Positions 10,947-17,977 of a DNA stretch of 36,855 nt are shown here, in pieces. Source of the DNA: Comamonadaceae bacterium (lineage in GTDB: Bacteria; Pseudomonadota; Gammaproteobacteria; Burkholderiales; Burkholderiaceae_C); the NCBI GenBank assembly GCA_947447985.1, contig CANFLX010000027.1, positions 1 to 36,855 of the forward strand, in the 5' to 3' direction. The first letter of the stretch is position 1. Each line of letters starts with the position of its first letter. Below the pieces are notes generated by a model. That model saw only the letters and a program-made list of their open reading frames with translations. It was not told the origin of the DNA and ran no database searches. The position numbers and the translations under genes were made by a program.

Positions 10947-11942
10947 TTATTCCTTGTGAATCGCCGCTGGGTTCAACGGCGTGACGGCGGTGCCATTGCG
11001 CAAAAAACCAATCAGGTTGTCCACGGCCAGGCTGGCCATGGCGCGGCGCGTGCCTTCGGTCGCGCTGGCGATGTGCGGTGTGAGTACCACATTGGGCACG
11101 TGGAGCAACTCGGGGTGCACGCTGGGCTCTCCCTCAAACACATCGAGCCCGGCCGCAGCAATGACCCGGTCTTTGAGTGCCTGTGCCAAGGCCGCGTCGT
11201 CCACAATGCCGCCCCGCGCAATGTTGATCAGTGTGGCGGTCGGCTTCATCTGTGCGAGCTCTGCCGCTCCAATGCTGTGGTGGGACGCCGCGCTGTAAGG
11301 CACCACCAGCACCAGGTGGTCGGCACTCGCGAGCAACTCCTGTTTGCTCACATAGCGCGCCATGCAATCCTGCTCCAATGCGGTGCTCAGGGGCGTGCGG
11401 TTGTGATAAACCACCTTCATCCCAAAGCCATGGGCACCCCGGCGCGCAATGGCCTGGCCGATGCGGCCCATGCCCAAAATGCCCAGGGTGCTGCCATGCA
11501 CCTCCGCGCCCGAGAACATGTCATAGCTCCAGCGCGTCCAGTGGCCTGCGCGCAGGAAATGCTCGCTCTCCGACACGCGCCGGGCCGTGGCCATGAGCAG
11601 CGCAAAGCCAAAGTCCGCCGTGGTTTCGGTGAGCACGTCGGGCGCATTGGTGCCCAGCACACCGGCCGCCGTCATGGCATCCAGATCAAAGTTGTTGTAG
11701 CCCACGGTCATGTTGGCACACACCTTCAGGTCAGGGCACTGCGCCAGCAACTCGGCATCGATGCGCTCCACACCCGTCGTAAAGGCGCCCACCTTGCCCT
11801 GCAAGCGGCGCACCAGCTCCGCGCGGTCCCACAGCGTGTCCTCTGGGTTGGCTTCGACCGTAAAGTGGGCCGACAGGCGCTCGATCACCTCGGGAAAAAT
11901 GGCCCGGGTCACCAATAAAGAAGGTTTGGAAGTGGCAGTCAT
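10947..11942 (-). CDS. D-isomer-specific 2-hydroxyacid dehydrogenase (glyoxylate/hydroxypyruvate reductase type)
   Basis: NAD(P)H-dependent enzyme interconverting 2-keto acids and D-2-hydroxy acids. The 331 residues show the two-domain family layout: a substrate domain at both ends and a nucleotide-binding domain with GMGRIG at 157-162. The catalytic set is present: the arginine in INIARGG (about 241), the glutamate in DVFEGEP (about 270) and the histidine in LTPHIASAT (about 288). Closest relatives by eye are GhrB-like glyoxylate/hydroxypyruvate or 2-ketogluconate reductases, but substrate cannot be decided. It starts 22 bp after the nitroreductase stop codon and is probably the third gene of that minus-strand unit. 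Confidence 0.88.
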   Translation of the reverse strand: MTATSKPSLLVTRAIFPEVIERLSAHFTVEANPEDTLWDRAELVRRLQGKVGAFTTGVERIDAELLAQCPDLKVCANMTVGYNNFDLDAMTAAGVLGTNAPDVLTETTADFGFALLMATARRVSESEHFLRAGHWTRWSYDMFSGAEVHGSTLGILGMGRIGQAIARRGAHGFGMKVVYHNRTPLSTALEQDCMARYVSKQELLASADHLVLVVPYSAASHHSIGAAELAQMKPTATLINIARGGIVDDAALAQALKDRVIAAAGLDVFEGEPSVHPELLHVPNVVLTPHIASATEGTRRAMASLAVDNLIGFLRNGTAVTPLNPAAIHKE

Positions 11943-11964
11943 GAGGCGATTGCAATAGGAAGGT

Positions 11965-12675
11965 TTAGTCGAGCCACGTGGTGAAGTCTTGCACCGGCAC
12001 GCGCGGGGTGTGGAAACCGTTCACGGCTGCGGCCTCGTCGGCATAGCCCAAGGCCAAGCCACAGACCAGCATTTCGTCCGGGCCCGCGCCTATGTGGGGC
12101 AGGATGATGTTGGCAAAGCCATTCCACGCCGCTTGCGGGCAGGTGGCCAGCCCATGGCCGCGCGCAGCGACCATGATGCTTTGGATGAACATGCCGTAGT
12201 CGAGCATGGAGCCGCGCCCCAGAACCCGGTCTATGGTGAACATCAGGCCGACGGGCGCATCAAAAAACCGGTAATTGCGCTGGTGCTGCGCATGCATCTG
12301 GTCTTTGTCACCTTTGCCAATGCCCAGCAAACCATAGAGGCCCCAGCCATTCTCACGGCGGCGGTCAATATAGGGGCTCACCCATTTCTCGGGGTAATAG
12401 TCATAGGCCTCGACATACTGGGCGGCCAAAGACGGGTCGGCCCGCACGGCGTCGTGGGCGGCGCAAACCTTGTCCACCAGCGTGTCACGGCTGGCGCCTT
12501 GCAGCACATAGACCTTCCAGGGCTGGGTGTTGGTGCCCGAGGGTGCGCGGCTGGCCACCTCCAGGAGGTGGGTCACCAAGGTTTTTTCTACGGGCCGGGA
12601 GGTAAAAGCCCGCACCGACATGCGCGAGCTGATCGCCTGGTCCACGGGGCTCGAAGAGGAAACGACAGAAGTCAT
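11965..12675 (-). CDS. Nitroreductase-family FMN oxidoreductase
   Basis: FMN-dependent, NAD(P)H-using reductase of 236 residues. SRMSVRAF (17-24) and RAPSGTNTQPWKVYVLQG (43-60) are the two FMN-contact blocks of the family, and ATCPQAAWNGF with a C-terminal GLALGYADEAAAVN completes the fold. The form with APSGTNTQPW resembles nitrobenzoate reductases such as PnbA, but many members act on quinones or unknown substrates. Its ATG overlaps the stop codon of the upstream thioesterase (ATGA, 12672-12675). Near a protocatechuate operon a nitroaromatic role is conceivable, but this is only inference. Confidence 0.85.
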   Translation of the reverse strand: MTSVVSSSSPVDQAISSRMSVRAFTSRPVEKTLVTHLLEVASRAPSGTNTQPWKVYVLQGASRDTLVDKVCAAHDAVRADPSLAAQYVEAYDYYPEKWVSPYIDRRRENGWGLYGLLGIGKGDKDQMHAQHQRNYRFFDAPVGLMFTIDRVLGRGSMLDYGMFIQSIMVAARGHGLATCPQAAWNGFANIILPHIGAGPDEMLVCGLALGYADEAAAVNGFHTPRVPVQDFTTWLD

Positions 12676-13103
12676 AGCAAAGCGTCCAATACAGAAACAA
12701 GAGACTCAGGAAGCGCTGTGGGCTTGCGGCTCTGCGAATCCACATACACATGAACAAAGTGACCCTGGGCGGCGGCCGTATCACCACCCTGTCCAAAAAT
12801 GCCCAGCTCGTAACGCACGCTGGAGCTTCCACGATGTGCCACCCGCAGACCCACGTCGACCGTCTGCGGAAACGACAAGGGCGCGAAATAGTTGCAGTGC
12901 GTCTCCACCACCAAGCCAATGGTTGCGCCGTGGGCCACGTCCAGTGCGCCGTTCTCTATCAGGTAGGCGTTCACGGCGGTATCGAACCAGCTGTAATAGA
13001 CGACGTTGTTCACGTGCCCGTAGGCATCGTTGTCCATCCAGCGGGTGGGGATGGAGCGCCAGACACGGAAGGCGCTGCGGGCAAGGGGCTGGGGTTTGGT
13101 CAT
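12672..13103 (-). CDS. Acyl-CoA thioesterase, 4HBT/YbgC-like hotdog fold
   Basis: Thioester hydrolase of 143 residues. The signature WMDNDAYGHVNNVVYYSWFD contains the catalytic aspartate and the HVNN block of the 4-hydroxybenzoyl-CoA thioesterase class. ATIGLVVETHCNYFAPLSFP is also typical. The frame remains open upstream to 13265, but the ATG at 13103 puts the hotdog motif at the usual distance from the N-terminus. The substrate may be a fatty acyl-CoA (FadM/YbgC type) or an aromatic acyl-CoA; sequence alone does not decide. It is the first gene of a three-gene unit with the nitroreductase and dehydrogenase. Confidence 0.87.
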   Translation of the reverse strand: MTKPQPLARSAFRVWRSIPTRWMDNDAYGHVNNVVYYSWFDTAVNAYLIENGALDVAHGATIGLVVETHCNYFAPLSFPQTVDVGLRVAHRGSSSVRYELGIFGQGGDTAAAQGHFVHVYVDSQSRKPTALPESLVSVLDALL

Positions 13104-13169
13104 GGAAGGTGGGTTGCGGTCAGGGGCCGGTGCGCCCTGCTTGCACAGGCCGGGAGCGCGGATTCTGCC

Positions 13170-13184
13170 ATTGCCATGCGCAAT
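13170..13184. promoter_or_regulatory. Dyad upstream of the thioesterase gene
   Basis: ATTGC-N5-GCAAT is a perfect 5-bp dyad with T and A placed as in a T-N11-A site, 67 bp before the thioesterase ATG. It could be an operator for a LysR-type protein or a chance palindrome. Confidence 0.3.
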
Positions 13185-13257
13185 ACCGGCCTTCCCCTGG
13201 GAAAAACAGGCCAAGCCACCCATTTTTCGAAAAATTTTGCAAAAAAGTGAAAATAAA

Positions 13258-13272
13258 TGTTGCACTGCAACA
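13258..13272. promoter_or_regulatory. Operator 1 of the phasin promoter (PhaR-like site)
   Basis: TGTTGCACTGCAACA is a perfect 15-bp palindrome centred on one base. It ends 8 bp before the -35 box of the phasin promoter. PhaR-type repressors of phasin genes in polyhydroxyalkanoate producers bind TGC/GCA-rich palindromes of this kind, which is the basis for the name. Confidence 0.7.
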
Positions 13273-13280
13273 AAAAAGAC

Positions 13281-13308
13281 TTGAAATCCTGCTTTTGCTA
13301 CCTATAAT
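13281..13308 (+). promoter_or_regulatory. Sigma-70 promoter of the phasin gene
   Basis: TTGAAA (13281-13286) and a perfect TATAAT (13303-13308) are separated by 16 bp. Transcription would start near 13315, leaving a leader of about 80 bases before the phasin ATG. The promoter is bracketed by two near-identical operators. Confidence 0.85.
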
Positions 13309-13316
13309 TCAAACCA

Positions 13317-13331
13317 TGCTGCACTGCAACA
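13317..13331. promoter_or_regulatory. Operator 2 of the phasin promoter (PhaR-like site)
   Basis: TGCTGCACTGCAACA repeats operator 1 with one base changed, so the palindrome has one mismatch. Its centre is 59 bp from that of operator 1. It overlaps the predicted transcription start, where a bound repressor would block polymerase. Confidence 0.7.
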
Positions 13332-13397
13332 TCAACAAGCAAGGGCTTGGGTTACGGAGCAGATGGTGTTTTTTCATTTAACTTTTGGAGTATTCAC

Positions 13398-13946
13398 ATG
13401 ATGACCGTAGAACAAGTAGTCGCTTCCCACAAATCCAACATCGAAACCCTGTTTGGCTTGACCAGCAAGGCTTTCGAAGGCGTGGAAAAGCTCGTCGAAC
13501 TCAACCTGACTGCCTCGAAAGCAGCCCTGTCGGAAGCTTCGAGCCACACCCAAACGCTCCTGAGCGTGAAAGACGCCCAAGAATTGTTGGCTCTGCAATC
13601 CGGCCTGCTGCAACCTTTGGCTGAAAAGACAGCTGCTTACAGCCGTCACCTGTACGACATCGCGACGGGCGCCAGCGCCGAGTTCACCAAATCGGTGGAA
13701 GCCCAGGCTGCTGACGCACAGCAAAAAATTGCGGCTCTGGTCGAAAGCGCTGCTAAAAACGCACCCGCTGGTTCGGAGTCCGCTGTTGCCGTACTCAAAG
13801 GTGCCGTATCGGCTGCCCACACCGCTTTGGAATCTGTGCAAAAAGCTGTGAAGCAGGCAACCGACGTTGCTGAAGCCAACTTCAACGCTGTGGCCGCTAC
13901 TGCGACCAATGCAACGAAGCAAGCTACCGCTGCTAAAAAGCGTTAA
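13398..13946 (+). CDS. phaP: Phasin, polyhydroxyalkanoate granule-associated protein
   Basis: Coats polyhydroxyalkanoate storage granules and limits their size. The 182-residue protein starts [20 protein letters not shown], followed by helical phasin-domain sequence with few aromatic residues ([20 protein letters not shown] and [19 protein letters not shown]). The C-terminus is Ala/Thr/Lys-rich and ends KQATAAKKR, like a low-complexity nucleic-acid-binding tail. The ATG at 13398 is chosen because GGAG lies 7 bases before it; an earlier in-frame start has no such site. The strong promoter and twin operators indicate high but repressible expression, as for phaP under PhaR. No phaC or phaR gene lies in the window. 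Confidence 0.93.
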   Translation: MMTVEQVVASHKSNIETLFGLTSKAFEGVEKLVELNLTASKAALSEASSHTQTLLSVKDAQELLALQSGLLQPLAEKTAAYSRHLYDIATGASAEFTKSVEAQAADAQQKIAALVESAAKNAPAGSESAVAVLKGAVSAAHTALESVQKAVKQATDVAEANFNAVAATATNATKQATAAKKR

Positions 13947-13956
13947 TTCGCTGCGC

Positions 13957-13982
13957 TAACGCAAGAACTTCACCTTGCGTTA
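13957..13982 (+). terminator. Stem-loop just after the phasin stop codon
   Basis: TAACGCAAG and CTTGCGTTA form a perfect 9-bp stem with an 8-base loop, starting 10 bp after the phasin stop codon. No T-run follows, so it may stabilise the 3' end or pause polymerase rather than terminate. Confidence 0.6.
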
Positions 13983-14091
13983 ACAAACCACGGGAAAACC
14001 CTGAGATAATCAAGTTATCGCGAATCCTAACGGGTTCGCACCCCTTGTCTCCTCGGGTCCTTTCGTAACCATTAGGTTCAAGGATCCCTTC

Positions 14092-14123
14092 AAGGCCTCG
14101 TTGCAAAACGAGGCCTTTTTTTT
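14092..14123 (+). terminator. Intrinsic terminator of the phasin transcript
   Basis: AAGGCCTCG and CGAGGCCTT pair perfectly around the loop TTGCAAAA, and a run of eight T residues follows (14116-14123). It works in the plus direction and would end the phasin transcript, about 145 bases after the stop codon, just before the convergent patatin gene. Confidence 0.9.
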
Positions 14124-14129
14124 GTCTGC

Positions 14130-15044
14130 TCAGTGCGTCTTCGCCTCAATCGCCGCGCGCAATTGCGGCAAGGCCGCCAGCATCGCCTGGCGCCCTGCTT
14201 CGATGGAGCGACGACGGGCGCCAAAGTCGGCGCTGGAGATACCCGTCAGGTTCGGGCGAATCACCAGGTCTGCATCTTTGAGCTCAAAGGTGTTGATGCT
14301 CTTGCCCATGATGGTGAAGGTTTGCAACAAGATCTCCAACGTACCGCTGGCTGCGCTGGCTTCGGGTGGGCTGGAGATGTCGACGGCAATCACCAGCTCA
14401 GCGCCCATTTTTCGGGCGGCGCGCACTGGCACGGGTGAGACAAGTCCGCCGTCCACATATTCGCGCGTGCCCACCTTGACCGGTTGGAACACGGCAGGCA
14501 CTGCACTGGAGGCACGCACTGCCGTGCCCGTGTCGCCGCGTTGAAACACCACTTCGTTGCCGCTGTTGAGGTCGGTGGCCACAATACCCAAAGGTATGGC
14601 CATGGCCTCAATCGGCTTTTGGCCCACTTGGGTGTTCACATACTTGGCCAGCGCCTCGCCGCGCAAAGCGCCGCGGGTAAAGATTTGCAGCGTCCAGTCG
14701 GCAATCGTGGCCTCTTCCATGGTCTCGGCGATCTGCTGCAGCTGCGGGCCCGTTTTGCCACTGGCATACAGCGCTGCCACCACGCTTCCTGCGGAGGTAC
14801 CGGCCACCAGGTTGGCGCGAATGCCTGCTTCTTCGAGCACCTGAATCACACCCACATGGGCGAAGCCGCGTGCCGCACCGCCACCCAACGCCAGGCCGAT
14901 GCGTGGCGGAACTTTGGCCGCCGGGGCCACCTCGGTCGGCAAGGCCGTCGCCCCTGACACCGGTGCCTGGGGCGAAGTTGCGCACCCGGCCAGCACCAAA
15001 GTCAAGCCCAGCAAGACCCACTGCTTGCATCTATTTTTCATCAT
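14130..15044 (-). CDS. Patatin-like phospholipase, predicted lipoprotein
   Basis: Probable membrane-anchored serine lipase/esterase of the RssA/patatin family, 304 residues. The N-terminus (MMKNRCKQWVLLGLTLVLAGC) is a lipoprotein signal with lipobox LAGC, the lipidated cysteine at residue 21. GLALGGGAARGFAHVGV gives the oxyanion loop, GTSAGS the nucleophile elbow, and DGGLVSPVP the catalytic aspartate. Two ATG codons at 15044 and 15041 follow AGGAG; the first is taken and the longer frame to 15068 rejected. It is divergent from the 75-residue ORF across 59 bp and ends next to the phasin terminator. Substrate and target membrane are not known. Confidence 0.9.
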   Translation of the reverse strand: MMKNRCKQWVLLGLTLVLAGCATSPQAPVSGATALPTEVAPAAKVPPRIGLALGGGAARGFAHVGVIQVLEEAGIRANLVAGTSAGSVVAALYASGKTGPQLQQIAETMEEATIADWTLQIFTRGALRGEALAKYVNTQVGQKPIEAMAIPLGIVATDLNSGNEVVFQRGDTGTAVRASSAVPAVFQPVKVGTREYVDGGLVSPVPVRAARKMGAELVIAVDISSPPEASAASGTLEILLQTFTIMGKSINTFELKDADLVIRPNLTGISSADFGARRRSIEAGRQAMLAALPQLRAAIEAKTH

Positions 15045-15103
15045 CAAAACGCTCCTGCCCTGTGCCACAATGAATTGATTAGTCCATCAACAAGAAAGTA
15101 AAC

Positions 15104-15331
15104 ATGTCCCGTCCCAGCGTCTGGGCACCCAAGGTCGCTGCCTTGGTGCAATCCGGAAACAGCCAAGCGGCCTTGGCGCAAATCAAGGTCGCGCCCACGG
15201 TGCGAGACCTGCAGCAGCTGCGGGATTTGCTGGTCAAGCAAAAACTACTCGCCAGCCACCCCAACGTGGACCACGCCACCGCCGACCAAATTGTCGCTCT
15301 TTCCGCGCCCCGCTTGCATCGCTCGCCTTGA
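15104..15331 (+). CDS. Conserved-looking small protein of unknown function
   Basis: I do not recognise this 75-residue protein with certainty. It is hydrophilic and probably helical, with SVWAPKVAALVQSG, then ALAQIKVAPTVRDLQQLRDL, then a C-terminal HATADQIVALSAPRLHR. There is no signal peptide, membrane span or cysteine. Support for a real gene comes from its ATG after a purine-rich AAGAAAG stretch, G/C-rich third codon positions, a 59-bp divergent intergenic region shared with the lipoprotein gene, and a good terminator 33 bp after its stop. The frames on the opposite strand here show no recognisable protein. Confidence 0.65.
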   Translation: MSRPSVWAPKVAALVQSGNSQAALAQIKVAPTVRDLQQLRDLLVKQKLLASHPNVDHATADQIVALSAPRLHRSP

Positions 15332-15363
15332 TGGATGCCGATGGCTTCGAGCCGAAAACGCAT

Positions 15364-15392
15364 AAAAAAAGGCCCCGACAGGGCCTTTTTTT
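15364..15392. terminator. Bidirectional intrinsic terminator
   Basis: AAAAAAAGGCCC and GGGCCTTTTTTT flank a 5-base loop, so a T-run follows the GC stem in both directions. It sits between two convergent genes (ending at 15331 and 15408) and would end both transcripts. Confidence 0.92.
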
Positions 15393-15407
15393 ATGAAGCG
15401 CACACGA

Positions 15408-15644
15408 TTACATGGCTGCTTTTTTCTTGTGCTTGCCAGCCTTGTGCTTCTTGGCACTGACGGTGTGCGCTTTTTTCTTGCCATGCTTCTTGAGCGTCGT
15501 CTCGGCTTTGGGTGTGTTGTCCACCGCAGGCGCGGGTGCTACCGGCGCAGGGGTAATGGGCGCCACCGCGGGTGCGGTTTGCGCGCCAGCCAAAGAAGCA
15601 GTCAAAGCAACTGCCAAAGCAGCGATCAGAGAATTGAATTTCAT
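15408..15644 (-). CDS. Small secreted lysine-rich protein of unknown function
   Basis: A 78-residue protein with a clear Sec signal peptide (MKFNSLIAALAVALTASLAGA, cleavage near residue 21), then a Pro/Ala-rich linker (TAPAVAPITPAPVAPAPAV) and a strongly basic tail from about residue 50 rich in Lys and His (KKHGKKKAH, then KKHKAGKHKKKAAM). It resembles histone-tail-like low-complexity sequence, but the signal peptide sends it out of the cytoplasm, where it could bind polyanions such as LPS, peptidoglycan or extracellular DNA; this is inference. The longer frame to 15830 lies inside nagZ and is rejected. No good ribosome-binding site precedes the ATG. Confidence 0.7.
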   Translation of the reverse strand: MKFNSLIAALAVALTASLAGAQTAPAVAPITPAPVAPAPAVDNTPKAETTLKKHGKKKAHTVSAKKHKAGKHKKKAAM

Positions 15645-15685
15645 GTTGGGGAAAGGGGTATCAAGGGTGGACGAAAGTAACACGC

Positions 15686-15709
15686 GGAATGGTAGCACGC
15701 CGCCATTCC
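15686..15709 (-). other. Stem-loop after nagZ
   Basis: GGAATGG and CCATTCC form a perfect 7-bp stem with a 10-base loop, starting 8 bp after the nagZ stop codon. No T-run follows in the minus direction, so it is more likely a processing or stabilising hairpin between nagZ and the small secreted protein gene. Confidence 0.45.
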
Positions 15710-15717
15710 AATTGAGC

Positions 15718-16809
15718 CTAGGGCAGCATCGCCAGAGAGCGCTGGTAGATTGAAGAGGACAGGAGCTGACCCCAGTCAGGTGCCTCAAACCGTGGCAACA
15801 ACGCCTGTCGGCGGGCTTCGCTGCGGGCATCCAAGTGGCAAACGCCTTGCGAGATCGCCTGGGTCAGACCGGCAAGAAGTTCTTCAATGGGCGCAGATCC
15901 GTCGGCTTGCGCCAGTGACTGGTTGCACAAAAGCACCATGTCGCAGCCCGCGTTGAGCGCCGCCAAGGCCGCGTCGGTGTAGCTCAAGGCCCTGCCCTCC
16001 AGCACCCTTGCGCCGGCCATGGACAGGTCGTCGCTGAATACCAGGCCGTCAAAGCCGAGCCGACCCCGCAAAATATCTTGCAGCCAAACCTTGGAAAATC
16101 CTGCCGGGCGACTGTCCACCTTGGGGTAAATGACATGGGCGGGCATGACGCTTGCGAGGGTCGCGCCCAGCCAATGGTAGGGGGCGGCATCGTCCGCCAG
16201 GATGGTTTTGAGACCCCGCTTGTCCACGGGCACTGCCAGGTGGGAATCGGCTTTGACAAAGCCGTGACCGGGAAAATGTTTGCCGCAACTGGCCATACCG
16301 CTTTGCAGCAAGCCGTGCACCAGACTTTGGGCCAACAGACTCGCCACACGCGGATCGCGGGCGAAGGCACGGTCGCCAATCACGCCACTGGCACCGTGGT
16401 CCAGGTCCAGCACCGGCGTAAAGCTGAAGTCCACGCCGCAGGCACGCAACTCAGCGCCCAGCACGTAGCCACAGGCCCGGGCCGCGCGAACAGCCTCCAT
16501 CGGCCCCGCCTGACGCGCCACACTGGGGCCCTCCAGCCACATGGCACCCAAGGTGCGCATGGCGGGCAGATGGGTGAATCCATCGGTTTTGAAACGCTGC
16601 ACCCGTCCACCCTCGTGGTCCACGCAAATCAGCATATCCGGGCGCAACTTTTTGATACTTTTGCACAAGGCGGTGAGTTGGGCGCGGCTTTCCCAGTTTC
16701 GCCCAAACAAAATCAATCCGCCCACCAAGGGGTGGCGCAAGCGTTTGCGGTCAAGCGCCGTGAGCGCGGTGCCTGCGATGTCAATGACCAATGGTGCGTG
16801 GGTCGTCAT
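15718..16809 (-). CDS. nagZ: Beta-N-acetylhexosaminidase (glycoside hydrolase family 3)
   Basis: Cytoplasmic enzyme that removes N-acetylglucosamine from imported muropeptide fragments during peptidoglycan recycling. The 363-residue length is normal for NagZ. Motifs: GGLILFGRN near residue 30, [13 protein letters not shown] near 62, the loop KHFPGHG followed by DSH (about 170-186) that supplies the catalytic histidine, and [11 protein letters not shown] (about 246) with the nucleophile aspartate. The ATG overlaps the acpS stop codon in an ATGA junction (16806-16809). It is the last core gene of the lepA-nagZ run. Confidence 0.96.
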   Translation of the reverse strand: MTTHAPLVIDIAGTALTALDRKRLRHPLVGGLILFGRNWESRAQLTALCKSIKKLRPDMLICVDHEGGRVQRFKTDGFTHLPAMRTLGAMWLEGPSVARQAGPMEAVRAARACGYVLGAELRACGVDFSFTPVLDLDHGASGVIGDRAFARDPRVASLLAQSLVHGLLQSGMASCGKHFPGHGFVKADSHLAVPVDKRGLKTILADDAAPYHWLGATLASVMPAHVIYPKVDSRPAGFSKVWLQDILRGRLGFDGLVFSDDLSMAGARVLEGRALSYTDAALAALNAGCDMVLLCNQSLAQADGSAPIEELLAGLTQAISQGVCHLDARSEARRQALLPRFEAPDWGQLLSSSIYQRSLAMLP

Positions 16810-17204
16810 GGAGCAGCCGTTTCAACGATACAAAAACTCACGGCGTAATCGGTTTCGTCACTCAGGCTCAGTTGTGCGCGCAGCCCTTTGGCTTCGAACC
16901 AGGTTTTCAGCGCACCATGCAAAACCACCACGGGTGCGCCGCTGGCCTGGTTGGCAATTTCGCACAAACGCCAGGTCATGGGCATGCGCATGCCCAGGCC
17001 CACGGCCTTGCTGAACGCCTCTTTGGCGCTGAAACGCGTCGCCAGGTAGCGCACGCCACGCTCGGGCCAACGTGCACCCCGCGCTTTCCAAGTCGCCAAT
17101 TCATTGGCAGACAACACCTTGGCCGCAAAGCGCTCGCCGTGGCGCTCCAGGCTGGCGCGGATGCGCCGGATGTCGCACACATCGGTGCCCACGCCGTAGA
17201 TCAT
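16806..17204 (-). CDS. acpS: Holo-[acyl-carrier-protein] synthase
   Basis: Transfers the 4'-phosphopantetheine group of coenzyme A to the serine of apo-AcpP; its substrate is encoded at 27128-27367 in this window. The 132 residues show the two family motifs: [12 protein letters not shown] with the magnesium-binding aspartate near residue 8, and [14 protein letters not shown] with the glutamate near 60. The ATG at 17204 is chosen because it overlaps the pdxJ stop codon (ATGA) and gives the usual MIYGVGTD N-terminus; a TTG four codons earlier is unlikely. pdxJ-acpS coupling is conserved across proteobacteria. Confidence 0.96.
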   Translation of the reverse strand: MIYGVGTDVCDIRRIRASLERHGERFAAKVLSANELATWKARGARWPERGVRYLATRFSAKEAFSKAVGLGMRMPMTWRLCEIANQASGAPVVVLHGALKTWFEAKGLRAQLSLSDETDYAVSFCIVETAAP

Positions 17205-17959
17205 GGCTGCAAGCAAGCCAAATACGCCTTTACGGCCGCGGCGTAGCCCTGCTCCAGCGCGTCGCCCATCAAGGCGTGGCCGATGGAGACTTCGCTCAGG
17301 CCCGGCACCTGCTGTGCAAAGGCGCGCAGGTTGTGCAAATTGAGGTCATGCCCCGCGTTCACGCCCAAGCCAGCGTCCAGCGCAGCCTGCGCGGCTGCGG
17401 CAAAGCGCGCCAACTGGGCGGATTGCTCAACCTGCCCCCACGCGGCCGCGTAAGGCTCGGTGTACAACTCCACCCGGTCGGCCCCCACCTGGCAGGCGGC
17501 GGCCATGGCGCTGGGGTCTGCATCCATGAACAAGCTCACGCGCAAGCCCCAGGCGTGGCATTGGTCGATCGCGGGACGCAAACGCTCTGCATCCTGCGGA
17601 AAGGTCCAGCCATGGTCGCTGGTGAACTGCCCTTCGCCGTCGGGCACAAAAGTGACCTGGTGGACCGGCAGCTTGCGCGCAATGAGGTCGCCCACGCAGT
17701 CCATTAAATTGTGAAATGGATTGCCTTCGATGTTGAATTCGCGCTCTGGCCAGTCCTGCATGAGCTGCGCCAGCTCTACGACATCGCTGGCGCGGATATG
17801 GCGCGCGTCGGGGCGGGGGTGCACGGTGATGCCTGATGCGCCCGCCTGCAAACAAAGGGTCGCCGCGCGGGTCACGCTGGGAATGTTCAGATGGCGGGTA
17901 TTGCGCACCAGCGCGACCTTGTTGAGGTTGACGGACAGTGCAGTAGAGGGTGTCTTCAT
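17201..17959 (-). CDS. pdxJ: Pyridoxine 5'-phosphate synthase
   Basis: Condenses 1-deoxyxylulose 5-phosphate with 3-amino-2-oxopropyl phosphate to form pyridoxine 5'-phosphate, the ring-closing step of the DXP-dependent vitamin B6 pathway. The 252-residue protein opens with [15 protein letters not shown]. Conserved blocks follow: [13 protein letters not shown] near 44-56, EFNIEGNP near 73, [18 protein letters not shown] near 100, VELYTEPYA near 163, and [15 protein letters not shown] near 195. It lies between recO and acpS, 18 bp after the recO stop codon, matching the widespread order recO-pdxJ-acpS. Confidence 0.97.
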   Translation of the reverse strand: MKTPSTALSVNLNKVALVRNTRHLNIPSVTRAATLCLQAGASGITVHPRPDARHIRASDVVELAQLMQDWPEREFNIEGNPFHNLMDCVGDLIARKLPVHQVTFVPDGEGQFTSDHGWTFPQDAERLRPAIDQCHAWGLRVSLFMDADPSAMAAACQVGADRVELYTEPYAAAWGQVEQSAQLARFAAAAQAALDAGLGVNAGHDLNLHNLRAFAQQVPGLSEVSIGHALMGDALEQGYAAAVKAYLACLQP

Positions 17960-17977
17960 GGCGGCAAGGGGGGCCTG

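Noticed and set aside
13983..14091. A tRNA-like stretch containing GGGTTCG and CGAATCC downstream of the phasin gene
   Set aside because: The two segments pair with each other as one hairpin, but there is no acceptor stem, D arm or anticodon arm of proper length around them.
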